Assembly: GCA_964554215.1 (NCBI GenBank)
Contig: CAZKND010000017.1
Span: 1-23,051, forward strand
Length of the DNA: 23,051 nt
Direction: 5' to 3'
Origin: CAYLJV01 sp964554215
GTDB lineage: Archaea; Hadarchaeota; Hadarchaeia; Hadarchaeales; JAGGTB01
Below are positions 13,937 to 21,368 of the stretch, one piece after another. The notes beneath the pieces were generated by a model, which was given only the letters and a program-made list of their open reading frames with translations, was not told where the DNA came from and did not search any database. Each line of letters opens with the position of its first letter. Positions within the stretch are counted from its first letter, which is position 1. A program made the translations under genes and the position numbers.

Positions 13937-16348
13937 TTGAGAATTTTGTTTGTGGATAATGATTATTCCTTTTCGGAGAAGGCTTCAGCATCCCTAGAAA
14001 GGGAAGTTGAAGAATTCGATGTAGAAACGGCAGATGGCCCAAAGAGGGCTCTGGAATTGATGGATGAAAAGGATTATGATGCTGTAGTATCGAATTATCA
14101 ATTTTCTGAAATGAATGGTCTCAAATTTTTAGAAAAAGTAAGAAGCGGGAGAAACAGCAATATCCCATTTATTATTTTTGCCGAAGAGTATCAGGAGGAG
14201 GCTGCAATAGAAGCCCTTAATCATGGCGCGGATAGGTATCTTCCAAGGTTTGAAAATAAGAAGTTGCAGTATAGTGTTTTAGCTGAGGCTGTTATTCACG
14301 AAATCGAGTGGATGGAGAAGAGTAGGAAACTGGAAGGAAAAACGGAGATGATCGAAGAAGTGATTGACTCTTACTTTCTAAGAGAGTTTCAAGAGATTAC
14401 TGAAGAAAAAGGAGACAGAGAAAAGTTAAGAGAAAGCAAGGAGAAATATCGCTCCATTATTGAAAACATGAACGAGATAGTCTACGTTCTAAACGAAAAT
14501 TCTGAGATAGAGTATGTTTCTCCAAATGTTGAAGAGATAAGTGGTTATTCTCCCTCCGAGTTAGCTGGAAAATCTTTTATAGAATTTGTTTACCCTGATG
14601 ATGAAAATGGTCGTATTGAAAGATTTGGAGAAGCGTTATCAGGGGAGAAAAAATCGAGTGAGTATCGATACATTACCAAAGATGGAGATGTCCGCTGGAT
14701 GAAAACTAATGCAAATCCGATAATTGAGGAGGGGGAGACTATCGGCATTCAAGGAATTCTTACAGACATTACTGAGCAGAAGGAAATCGAAAAGGAAATA
14801 AGGAATCGAGAAAAATTAGAGAGAATCATAACTAATTTTTCTATAAATTTGATGAATGCTGATGTTGGAGAGGTCAACGAACGTATAAATCAGGGTTTAA
14901 AAATAATTGGAGAATTTTTAGATGCTGATCGTAGTTATATCTTCCAATTCTACAATGATTTGGAAAAGATGAGCAATACTCATGAGTGGTGTGCTGAAGG
15001 TATAGATCCGCAAAAAGACAATCTTCAAAATATCTCTACAGACACTTTCCCCTGGTGGATGGAGAAGTTAAAAAATTTCGAAAATATTCCAATTCCAAAA
15101 GTTTCTGATCTACCTACTGAAGCTAAAGCAGAAAAAGAAATTTTGCAAGAACAAAATATAGAATCATTGATTGTTATTCCTATGGTATCCAAAAACTCCC
15201 TTAAAGGATATTTAGGCTTAGATTGGGTTAAAGAAGGAAAACTATCTGACGAATTCATTAATTTGCTGAGGATATCTGGAGGGGTTATCGCCAGTGCATT
15301 GGAAAGAAAAGAGATCGAAGAAGATTTAATTGAAACCAAAAATCAGCTTTCTGAAGGTATTAAAAAGTACCGAAATATGACTGAAGCTTCACCCGACACA
15401 ATTCTTTTGATTGATCACGAGACTCAAAAAATAATTGATGCAAATAGTAAAGCTGAAGATCTTTTCCAAATGCCACGAGATGTTATTATCAACGAGGATT
15501 TCTCCGAATTTAGACCTCAAAGAGAAGCTGAAAAATACGATGATATTATCTCCAGCGAAACCAAAACATCCGTGAAAGAGTCTCTTGTAATTGATAGAGA
15601 AGGTAATGAAATTCCAGTAGAAATCAGTGGTTCTCATATCAAATTCAAAAATAAAGACGTGGCTTACTGTGTTTTTAGAGATATAAGCGATCGTAAAAAG
15701 GTGGAAGAGAGAGAAGAACTTATCCATTCTATCCTACGCCACGATCTTAGAAACAAACTCCAAATAATGCAAGGATATCATGACCTGCTCAAAGACTTTG
15801 ATTTACCCGACAATTGTGAAGAATATCTCTCAATGGCAGAACAAGGCACTAAGGAAGGAATTGAGATAATTGAAAAAGTTAGAAACTTGAGAGAAGCTCA
15901 AGAAGAACAAACAAAAAAGCTAAAAATTGAGTCAGTTTTGAGAGATGCAATACAAAAAGCTAGAAAGATAGGAAAACAAGAAGGAGTAAAAATTGAAGAG
16001 GATTTACCAAAAGAAGAGCACAAGGTTAAAGGAGGAAGTCTTTTAATCCAAGTATTTTCCAACATCTTAGAAAATGCTATTAGCCATTCAGAGGGAGACC
16101 TTATCCGTGTTCGAGAAAAAGTCAATGACGACGAAATCACATGTATAATTGAAGATAATGGAAAAGGACTATCTGATGATCAAAAAACTCAAGTGTTTAA
16201 AAAAGGGTACACAACGGACGAAGAAAGAGGAACGGGACTCGGAATGTTCTTAGTTAAAACCCTTCTTGAGATTTACGATGGAGAAATTAAAATAAAAGAT
16301 TCAGATCTATCCGGTGCTAGATTCGACATAGGTCTAAAAAGGACATAA
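13937..16348 (+). CDS. Hybrid sensor histidine kinase: degenerate receiver-PAS-GAF-PAS-HisKA-HATPase
   Basis: A soluble cytoplasmic sensor kinase (803 aa). Order: receiver-like domain (1-120), PAS (about 170-290), GAF (about 300-460), PAS (about 475-590), dimerisation domain with the phosphoacceptor His602 in LRHDLRNK, and an HATPase domain with N-box NILENAISHS, G1 DNGKG and G2 GTGLGMFL, all intact. The receiver is degenerate: against the paralogue at 19519-21189, aligned without gaps, Asp8 is Asn, the phosphoacceptor Asp53 is Asn, Thr82 is Ala and Lys104 is Arg. It probably cannot be phosphorylated. The start is TTG with GGGGGT six bases upstream, and the N-terminus MRILFVDND matches the paralogue. 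The gene is visibly more AT-rich than the redox operon. It converges on the Kai-like operon and probably signals with it. Confidence 0.92.
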   Translation: MRILFVDNDYSFSEKASASLEREVEEFDVETADGPKRALELMDEKDYDAVVSNYQFSEMNGLKFLEKVRSGRNSNIPFIIFAEEYQEEAAIEALNHGADRYLPRFENKKLQYSVLAEAVIHEIEWMEKSRKLEGKTEMIEEVIDSYFLREFQEITEEKGDREKLRESKEKYRSIIENMNEIVYVLNENSEIEYVSPNVEEISGYSPSELAGKSFIEFVYPDDENGRIERFGEALSGEKKSSEYRYITKDGDVRWMKTNANPIIEEGETIGIQGILTDITEQKEIEKEIRNREKLERIITNFSINLMNADVGEVNERINQGLKIIGEFLDADRSYIFQFYNDLEKMSNTHEWCAEGIDPQKDNLQNISTDTFPWWMEKLKNFENIPIPKVSDLPTEAKAEKEILQEQNIESLIVIPMVSKNSLKGYLGLDWVKEGKLSDEFINLLRISGGVIASALERKEIEEDLIETKNQLSEGIKKYRNMTEASPDTILLIDHETQKIIDANSKAEDLFQMPRDVIINEDFSEFRPQREAEKYDDIISSETKTSVKESLVIDREGNEIPVEISGSHIKFKNKDVAYCVFRDISDRKKVEEREELIHSILRHDLRNKLQIMQGYHDLLKDFDLPDNCEEYLSMAEQGTKEGIEIIEKVRNLREAQEEQTKKLKIESVLRDAIQKARKIGKQEGVKIEEDLPKEEHKVKGGSLLIQVFSNILENAISHSEGDLIRVREKVNDDEITCIIEDNGKGLSDDQKTQVFKKGYTTDEERGTGLGMFLVKTLLEIYDGEIKIKDSDLSGARFDIGLKRT

Positions 16349-16392
16349 ATACAGCCATTTATCTAATAAAGAGATAAAATAGGAATAACACT

Positions 16393-16419
16393 GTAAAAAT
16401 AACAAAAGCCCGTAAAAAT
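16393..16419 (-). terminator. T-rich terminator-like stretch after the Kai-like operon
   Basis: Read on the minus strand, this stretch downstream of the KaiB-like stop contains three T-runs (ATTTTTAC twice and CTTTTG). Archaeal transcription commonly ends at such T-rich DNA. No stable hairpin is evident. Confidence 0.4.
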
Positions 16420-16425
16420 CTCAAA

Positions 16426-16713
16426 TTAAGAATCTTCAACTATACTCTTCAGCTCTTCTCTGTCCAGAACCCCATCTAGATAGCTAACGACCTCGTGTCT
16501 TTCCACCACTTCCCCCTCATTAGCTATAATAACGGTTGGAGTGGATTCTACATTGAATTCCTTAACCTTCTCAGAACTTTCGGAGACATCGACTACTTCC
16601 AGTTCAATATCCTGATCTTTCAGATAGGCTAATCCATCCGCATAGAACGACAAAAGTTCTGGCTCGGTTTTACTCGAATAAAAGATAAAAACCCTTGTCT
16701 CTTCACTAGTCAT
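16426..16713 (-). CDS. KaiB-like thioredoxin-fold protein without CxxC
   Basis: A 95-residue protein with a predicted thioredoxin-type beta-alpha-beta N-terminus (TRVFIFYSSKTEP), a second strand ELEVVDVSES, and the cis-proline motif ESTPTVII (Pro59). Thioredoxins have CxxC after the first strand; here it is YSSKTEP with no cysteine, comparable to YVAGNTP in KaiB, and STPT resembles ATPT of KaiB. Function is inferred: binding to the KaiC-like ATPase encoded next to it. The ATGA overlap with the KaiC-like stop shows translational coupling, and GAGGGAG also precedes the ATG. An ordinary redox-inactive thioredoxin-like protein, or a free version of the SasA-type N-terminal domain, are alternatives. 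Confidence 0.8.
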   Translation of the reverse strand: MTSEETRVFIFYSSKTEPELLSFYADGLAYLKDQDIELEVVDVSESSEKVKEFNVESTPTVIIANEGEVVERHEVVSYLDGVLDREELKSIVEDS

Positions 16714-18206
16714 TTTTCTCCCTCACCAAATATTTCTCCAATACTAATACCCTCATCGGTAATCTTCAACTCTCTAACATACTTATCGTGGTCACAACCT
16801 CTCATTTTTAGAATATGTATCGCTTTTCCGACCTTTTTCTCCCTTTCAACGTATCTAAGCATTATTATCCCATCACAAAGGGAACTCAATCGAAGATCGC
16901 TTGCCTGTGTCGACCCTAGCATCTGGTCCGGGTCCTGACTGAAGAGTCCGCTCACTAAATGAGTCATTAAAGCCGTGACCCCACGAGCTTTCAATGCGGA
17001 GTTCAATTGTAAGAGAATTTGTCTCAATTTTTCATCACTTAGCCCTGCTGAAGGAAGCGATGAAATTGAATCCAAAACAAGTCTATCCGCATCAGTCTCG
17101 TCTACTATATTTAAAATCTGGTAAAGAAATTTATCCGGATAAGTGTCTATCAAATTAGGTGTGACAAAATGGAGCAACCCGTCCTCTTCATAACTGTCAA
17201 AATCCCATCCGTGAGCCTCTGCAGTCTTCTTTACTTGAGTCAATGGTTCCTCTAGATTTACATGAACACAGTTCTCCCCATTTTCTACCCCTTCTGCTAG
17301 ATACTGCATGCAGAAAGTCGTTTTACCTGTCCCTGAATTTCCAGTGAGCAGAATAATATGACCTTCGGGATATCCTCCTTTTAGCATTTCATCAAGTTTC
17401 TCAATACCTGTATTTTTTCTTTTCTGAAAGTCTGTTTTTGAGATTCTCCGTTCTACCGGAATCTTCGGATAAACAGTAAAGCCCTCGGCACTGATGTCAA
17501 AAAATACACTCCCACTCCGGAAGTCAATGCCCCGCATCTTCCTTATTTTCATCTCCCGAATTACACTCTGCTCACCCTGAGTATAAGTAAGGTCCAAAAT
17601 TCCATCAGAAATAAAGTCCTCCACGTTAAACGGAGTGGTGCCATTCCTGGATTCCGAGGTAAGAAACACGGTGCAACCCTTACCACTTAGCACGGTGCCG
17701 AGTCTAAATATGAAGTATCTAAAGAGCTCAGTATTGTCAATCATATATCCAACTGCAGTTATTGAATCAATTACCATTCTTCGCGCTCCTGTCTCATCTA
17801 CCAACTCCTCAATCTTCTCCACAAGCTCATCGACTTCATCTCTGTTTACCTCCCCCTCTGTAGCTCCAAAATCCATCAAATCCATCATGCTTCTAAGATC
17901 TGTAAAACGTAGGTTCCCAGACTCCAGAGAAGATTTATCAAAAAAACTCATAGAGCGTATGTTTTTGATAGCTTTGGTGAAAGGTTCCGTAACCGAAACA
18001 TATATACCGGGGTGCTGATATTTTTCCCACCCTCCAAAAAGCCACTGCATCGACAATACAGTCTTGCCTGTACCCGATTGTCCTGTTAAGAGAACTACAT
18101 GCCCTTCAGGAATCCCCCCTTCAAGAGATTCATCAAGCCCTCCTATTCCAGTTTTTCTAACATTAATCCCCTTAGAATCGTTAATATTATTCCCCCCATT
18201 TATCAT
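16710..18206 (-). CDS. KaiC-like double-domain RecA-type ATPase
   Basis: A 498-residue protein with two KaiC domains, near the size of cyanobacterial KaiC. CI has Walker A GQSGTGKT (42-49) and Walker B Asp147; CII has Walker A GNSGTGKT (289-296) and Walker B Asp379. The catalytic Glu pair is kept in CII (Glu319-Glu320) but is Thr73-Glu74 in CI. The KaiC phosphosite region aligns well: SDLRLSSLCDG places Ser441-Ser442 at the S431/T432 positions and Ser436 at T426, so autophosphorylation is plausible. KMRG motifs are in both halves. The ATG lies 29 bp after the sensor-gene stop and has no close ribosome-binding site, so coupling to the upstream gene is likely. The 3' end overlaps the KaiB-like gene by four bases. 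Confidence 0.93.
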   Translation of the reverse strand: MINGGNNINDSKGINVRKTGIGGLDESLEGGIPEGHVVLLTGQSGTGKTVLSMQWLFGGWEKYQHPGIYVSVTEPFTKAIKNIRSMSFFDKSSLESGNLRFTDLRSMMDLMDFGATEGEVNRDEVDELVEKIEELVDETGARRMVIDSITAVGYMIDNTELFRYFIFRLGTVLSGKGCTVFLTSESRNGTTPFNVEDFISDGILDLTYTQGEQSVIREMKIRKMRGIDFRSGSVFFDISAEGFTVYPKIPVERRISKTDFQKRKNTGIEKLDEMLKGGYPEGHIILLTGNSGTGKTTFCMQYLAEGVENGENCVHVNLEEPLTQVKKTAEAHGWDFDSYEEDGLLHFVTPNLIDTYPDKFLYQILNIVDETDADRLVLDSISSLPSAGLSDEKLRQILLQLNSALKARGVTALMTHLVSGLFSQDPDQMLGSTQASDLRLSSLCDGIIMLRYVEREKKVGKAIHILKMRGCDHDKYVRELKITDEGISIGEIFGEGEK

Positions 18207-18235
18207 TAGTTCGTTAAACAGGATAAGTGTTTCCT

Positions 18236-19408
18236 TTAAGCCCTCCTAAACCTCATGCCAAATTTTGCGCCACCCATTTCCGAATCTCTAACCTCAATTT
18301 TCGAATTATTGTGCCTTGCAATCTCTCCAGCTATATAATATCTAACCCCACCAATCCCTGAAGTGTCTGCTTTGTAAATCCTTCTCTCGAGTAGGTCTTT
18401 CACATCCTCAGTCAAAGGTTTACCATTGTCCTCAATTTCCACCAAAACCTCATTTTCCCCCTCCTTAACACTAATTTTGATTTCGCTAGATTCCCCTATT
18501 CGAATTCTGGTCATTAAAAGCTGCGTAAAAAGAGTGTATAACGAATAATCTCCTTTCACCTTACTAACAGACTCAAAATAGTCCTCTTCTATATCTAATT
18601 CCCCTTCCTTATCTAAATCTGATACGGTATCAACAACAAACTCCAAAACTTTAACAATATCCTTTTCATCGGTAACTTCACTTCCCTCTATTTTTTCGAG
18701 TTTTTTCACCAAACCCAAAAGTTCATCCGCCTTTCTGCTAGCTTCCATGCTCATTTTCAAGTACTCTTTATATTCTTCTGAAATATCCGCTTCTTCGTCA
18801 AGTAGTTCGTAGTATCCGTGGATAACCTGGTACTTGTTTTTCAGATCCTGTCTTAGCAATGTGTTCAAAAAATCTTTTCTATCTTGCAATCTCTTCTGTT
18901 TGGAAATGTCCTTAAAAGAGACAACAACCCTTTTGATCTCACCATCCCTATCAAAATGAGGAACTGCGGTGAGAATATACCATTCTATTTCCCCTGTATC
19001 CTCCACAGAGATTCCAAATACTTGTTCTTCGACAGGTTGCCCAGAGTGAACAGCTTTCGAAATAGGTAAATCGTCAATTCCCATCTGCTCTCTATTCTGA
19101 TTATAAAACTTTCCTTCCCAGTATTCCAAGTCTTTTTCTTTCAATTCCTCTTCTTTCAAACCAAGAGCCTTTTCAGCAAAAGGATTCACAGACCTTATTT
19201 CACCACCAGGCCCATGAACAACAATCGCAACTCCAACACTTTCAAACAACTCTCTATATCTTTCCTCACTCTCCCTCAGTTCCTCCTCAGCTTCCTTCCG
19301 CTCCGTAATATCAACCCCGGAGCTCAAAGTCCCAATGGCATTCCCTTCTTTATCTCTCAGAGTGGAGTTATGCCAAAGTATTGTCCTAACTTCTCCAGAT
19401 TTAGTCAA
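18236..19408 (-). CDS. 3' part of a frameshifted sensor gene: PAS and degenerate histidine-kinase domains
   Basis: The open frame continues upstream of the first usable start (TTG at 19408) to the frameshift near 19545, so this is the C-terminal part of the protein begun at 21189. It holds the end of a PAS domain (to DITERK), a complete PAS domain (about 47-175 in this fragment) and a kinase-like region. The kinase is degenerate: the phosphoacceptor box reads LLRQDLKNK (Gln in place of His, codon 18848-18850), the N-box region QLLMTRIRIGES lacks both Asn, G1 is DNGKP and G2 is GIGGVRYY. ATP binding and autophosphorylation are probably lost, leaving a dimerisation or output-binding scaffold. 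The KaiC-like gene follows 29 bp downstream in the same operon. Confidence 0.8.
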   Translation of the reverse strand: MTKSGEVRTILWHNSTLRDKEGNAIGTLSSGVDITERKEAEEELRESEERYRELFESVGVAIVVHGPGGEIRSVNPFAEKALGLKEEELKEKDLEYWEGKFYNQNREQMGIDDLPISKAVHSGQPVEEQVFGISVEDTGEIEWYILTAVPHFDRDGEIKRVVVSFKDISKQKRLQDRKDFLNTLLRQDLKNKYQVIHGYYELLDEEADISEEYKEYLKMSMEASRKADELLGLVKKLEKIEGSEVTDEKDIVKVLEFVVDTVSDLDKEGELDIEEDYFESVSKVKGDYSLYTLFTQLLMTRIRIGESSEIKISVKEGENEVLVEIEDNGKPLTEDVKDLLERRIYKADTSGIGGVRYYIAGEIARHNNSKIEVRDSEMGGAKFGMRFRRA

Positions 19409-19518
19409 GACAGAATTCTCATGGTACTCAGAATGTTCCCCCTTCTCAAATTCCTCATGTACCTCTCTAACTTCTCCCCTTTGGTCTTCAGGTACAAAAT
19501 TTTCAAACCAATCCTTTC

Positions 19519-21189
19519 CTATAATCTCTTTCTTATCATAACTAAAACTTCGGAAGCCTTTCTATTAGCTTGTATAACCTCCCCCTGAGAATTTATACTG
19601 ACCATCATCACTTCAGCAGTTTCCAGATATCTTTGAGCTCTCTCCTTTTCTCTCCTCAGTTCCTCTTCTACTTTCTTTCGTTCTGTTATATCTCTAGCCA
19701 CAGAGATAATTTTCTTATCCCCTTCAAGTTCAAAGAGGTGGGAATTGATCTCAACCGGTATCTCTGTACCGTCCTTTGCTCCATGATACATATCAAAATG
19801 TATCTCTCCCTCCTCAAGCAATTCTTCCATTACTTCAGGGATCCCATCAGCTTTTTCCGAAGTATCTATATCCTTAGGAGACATCTCCAGAAGCTCTTCT
19901 CTCGAATACCCAAGCATTTCACAGGCCACATCATTGACCTCTATAAATTTACTCGGCATCCCCTCCTCATCCAGTTCATGCACGTAAATAGCATCGTTTG
20001 CATTGTTGAATATTTTTAGGAATCTTTTCCTCTCTTTTCGAAGCTCCTCTTCTTTTTCCTTCTGTTTGGTTATATCTCGGCCGATCACTATTTCGCCTTC
20101 AAAACCATCCTCTCCAAATTTTCCTACATTAATTTCAACAATCATCCGCTGTCCACCCTTGTCCTCCAATTCAACGGTATAAGGCGGAACATCTTCCCCT
20201 TCCTTTCTCCTCTCAAAATTCTCAGTAGTCTTTTCTATAGTTTCCTGAGGAAAAATAGGGTTATCCCACAGAGAAGAACCCACTATCTCATCCTTATCAA
20301 ATCCCAATTTTTTCAAAGCAGACTTATTCACATCTACGAATACACCATCTTCATCAAGTAAGAAAACAGGATCGGGAGAAGCCTCAAAACTTTTCCTAAA
20401 TTTTTTTTCGGACTTTAGTAGCTCTTCTTCTTTCTCCTTCCGTTTAGAAACGTCCCTAATATTACACTGCACCACCTTGTCCCCACCCGCTTGGTAAGTA
20501 TTGCTGACGAACTCCACCGTTTTCTCATCTCCTCCCTTCGACTCAAGTGGCAAATCCTTATAACGAATAAATCCATCCTCAACTAACTCATCAAACCTCT
20601 TCTTATTCTCGACAACATTCTCGAAAGTGCCAATCTGCCAAAGTTCTTTTCCAACCAGTTCTTCTTTCGAATAACCCGTCAAATCCTGAATATATGGATT
20701 AGCATCTTTTATCTTACCTGAATCAGCATCTAAAATGATCATTCCATCCTGAGCCATCTCAAATAAACGCCTATATCTCTCTTCACTCTCTTGCATGTCC
20801 TTCTCCGACATCCGATGGTGAACCTCTTGCAAAATCGCATCAGCTAAAACACCATACTGCGACCTAGGGTTCCCACCCTTCTCCAAATACCTATCTGCCC
20901 CTAAGTTAAGGGCTCTCATCGCCACTTCCTCACGACCCTTGCCGGTGAAGAGGATGAAAGGAATATCACTATTTCTATCTTCTCTCAATATCTCCAGAAA
21001 CTCAAGCCCGTCCATCCCAGACATTTGATAATCCGAAACAACAGCGTCAAAATTTTCCTCCTCCAAAAGTTCCAATCCCTTATCAGCAGAAGCAACCGTC
21101 TCTATATCAAGACGCTCTTCTTCATCTTCAAGAAATATTTTAGCCTGGTCTAAAATGGAAGAATCATCATCTACAAATAAAACTTTCAA
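19519..21189 (-). CDS. 5' part of a frameshifted sensor gene: intact receiver plus PAS domains
   Basis: First gene of the Kai-like operon. The N-terminal receiver domain (1-120) is canonical: acidic Asp7-Asp8-Asp9, phosphoacceptor Asp53 in VVSDYQMSGMDG, Thr82 and Lys104. Three PAS domains follow (about 138-255, 262-380 and 385-510, each ending in a DI-type DVSKRK/DITKQK/DITERK motif). A fourth begins at about 522 (MMVSINSQGEVIQANRKASEVL) and is cut off after 34 residues, with the frame then ending in VMIRKRL and a TAG. The next reading frame continues the PAS fold exactly. The start is TTG (MKVLFVDDD) with GAGGGGGTT upstream, as in the paralogue at 13937. If the frameshift is real, the product is a receiver-PAS protein with a short tail; otherwise it is a protein of about 980 residues. 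Confidence 0.85.
   Translation of the reverse strand: MKVLFVDDDSSILDQAKIFLEDEEERLDIETVASADKGLELLEEENFDAVVSDYQMSGMDGLEFLEILREDRNSDIPFILFTGKGREEVAMRALNLGADRYLEKGGNPRSQYGVLADAILQEVHHRMSEKDMQESEERYRRLFEMAQDGMIILDADSGKIKDANPYIQDLTGYSKEELVGKELWQIGTFENVVENKKRFDELVEDGFIRYKDLPLESKGGDEKTVEFVSNTYQAGGDKVVQCNIRDVSKRKEKEEELLKSEKKFRKSFEASPDPVFLLDEDGVFVDVNKSALKKLGFDKDEIVGSSLWDNPIFPQETIEKTTENFERRKEGEDVPPYTVELEDKGGQRMIVEINVGKFGEDGFEGEIVIGRDITKQKEKEEELRKERKRFLKIFNNANDAIYVHELDEEGMPSKFIEVNDVACEMLGYSREELLEMSPKDIDTSEKADGIPEVMEELLEEGEIHFDMYHGAKDGTEIPVEINSHLFELEGDKKIISVARDITERKKVEEELRREKERAQRYLETAEVMMVSINSQGEVIQANRKASEVLVMIRKRL
19541..19548 (-). other. Apparent single-base frameshift splitting the sensor gene 18236-21189
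   Basis: On the minus strand the bases GTTTTAGT lie at the junction. In the upstream frame the protein leaves the PAS pattern after SEVL and stops. In the -1 frame it continues SYDKKEIIGKDWFENFVPED, a normal PAS continuation, straight into the downstream fragment. One extra A (GTTTTAAGT) restores a single open frame from 21189 to 18236. No classical slippery heptamer is present in the zero frame. It could be a true mutation, an assembly error in a short homopolymer, or an unusual recoding site. Confidence 0.8.
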
Positions 21190-21194
21190 TATTT

Positions 21195-21272
21195 AACCCC
21201 CTCTAAAAGTAAGAGTCCCCCCTCACTCACAATTAGATATACTTTTCTTCTCATTTAACACCTATCTAACAC
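21195..21272 (-). promoter_or_regulatory. Promoter block of the Kai-like operon, matching that at 13856-13930
   Basis: Read on the minus strand: GTGTTAGATAG (21262-21272), then GTGTTAAATG (21252-21261) with an 11-base period, a purine-rich GAGAAGAAAA, TATA-like GTATATCT (21235-21242), GGGGGGACTCTTAC, and the ribosome-binding site GAGGGGGTT (21195-21203) before the TTG. The two tandem GTGTTA-type elements, one helical turn apart, look like binding sites for a regulator upstream of the TATA box. Confidence 0.65.
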
Positions 21273-21368
21273 AGAATCATTAGTTATCCACACTGAACAT
21301 CAGTTTATTCTCTCCATGTCAAATTCAAGGGGAACAAAAAATCAAAAATAAGATATCTCCTAAAAATA

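Noticed and set aside
19541..19548. Programmed -1 ribosomal frameshift site in the sensor gene
   Set aside because: No X XXY YYZ heptamer in the zero frame and no clear downstream stem; a simple indel is more likely, though recoding is not excluded.
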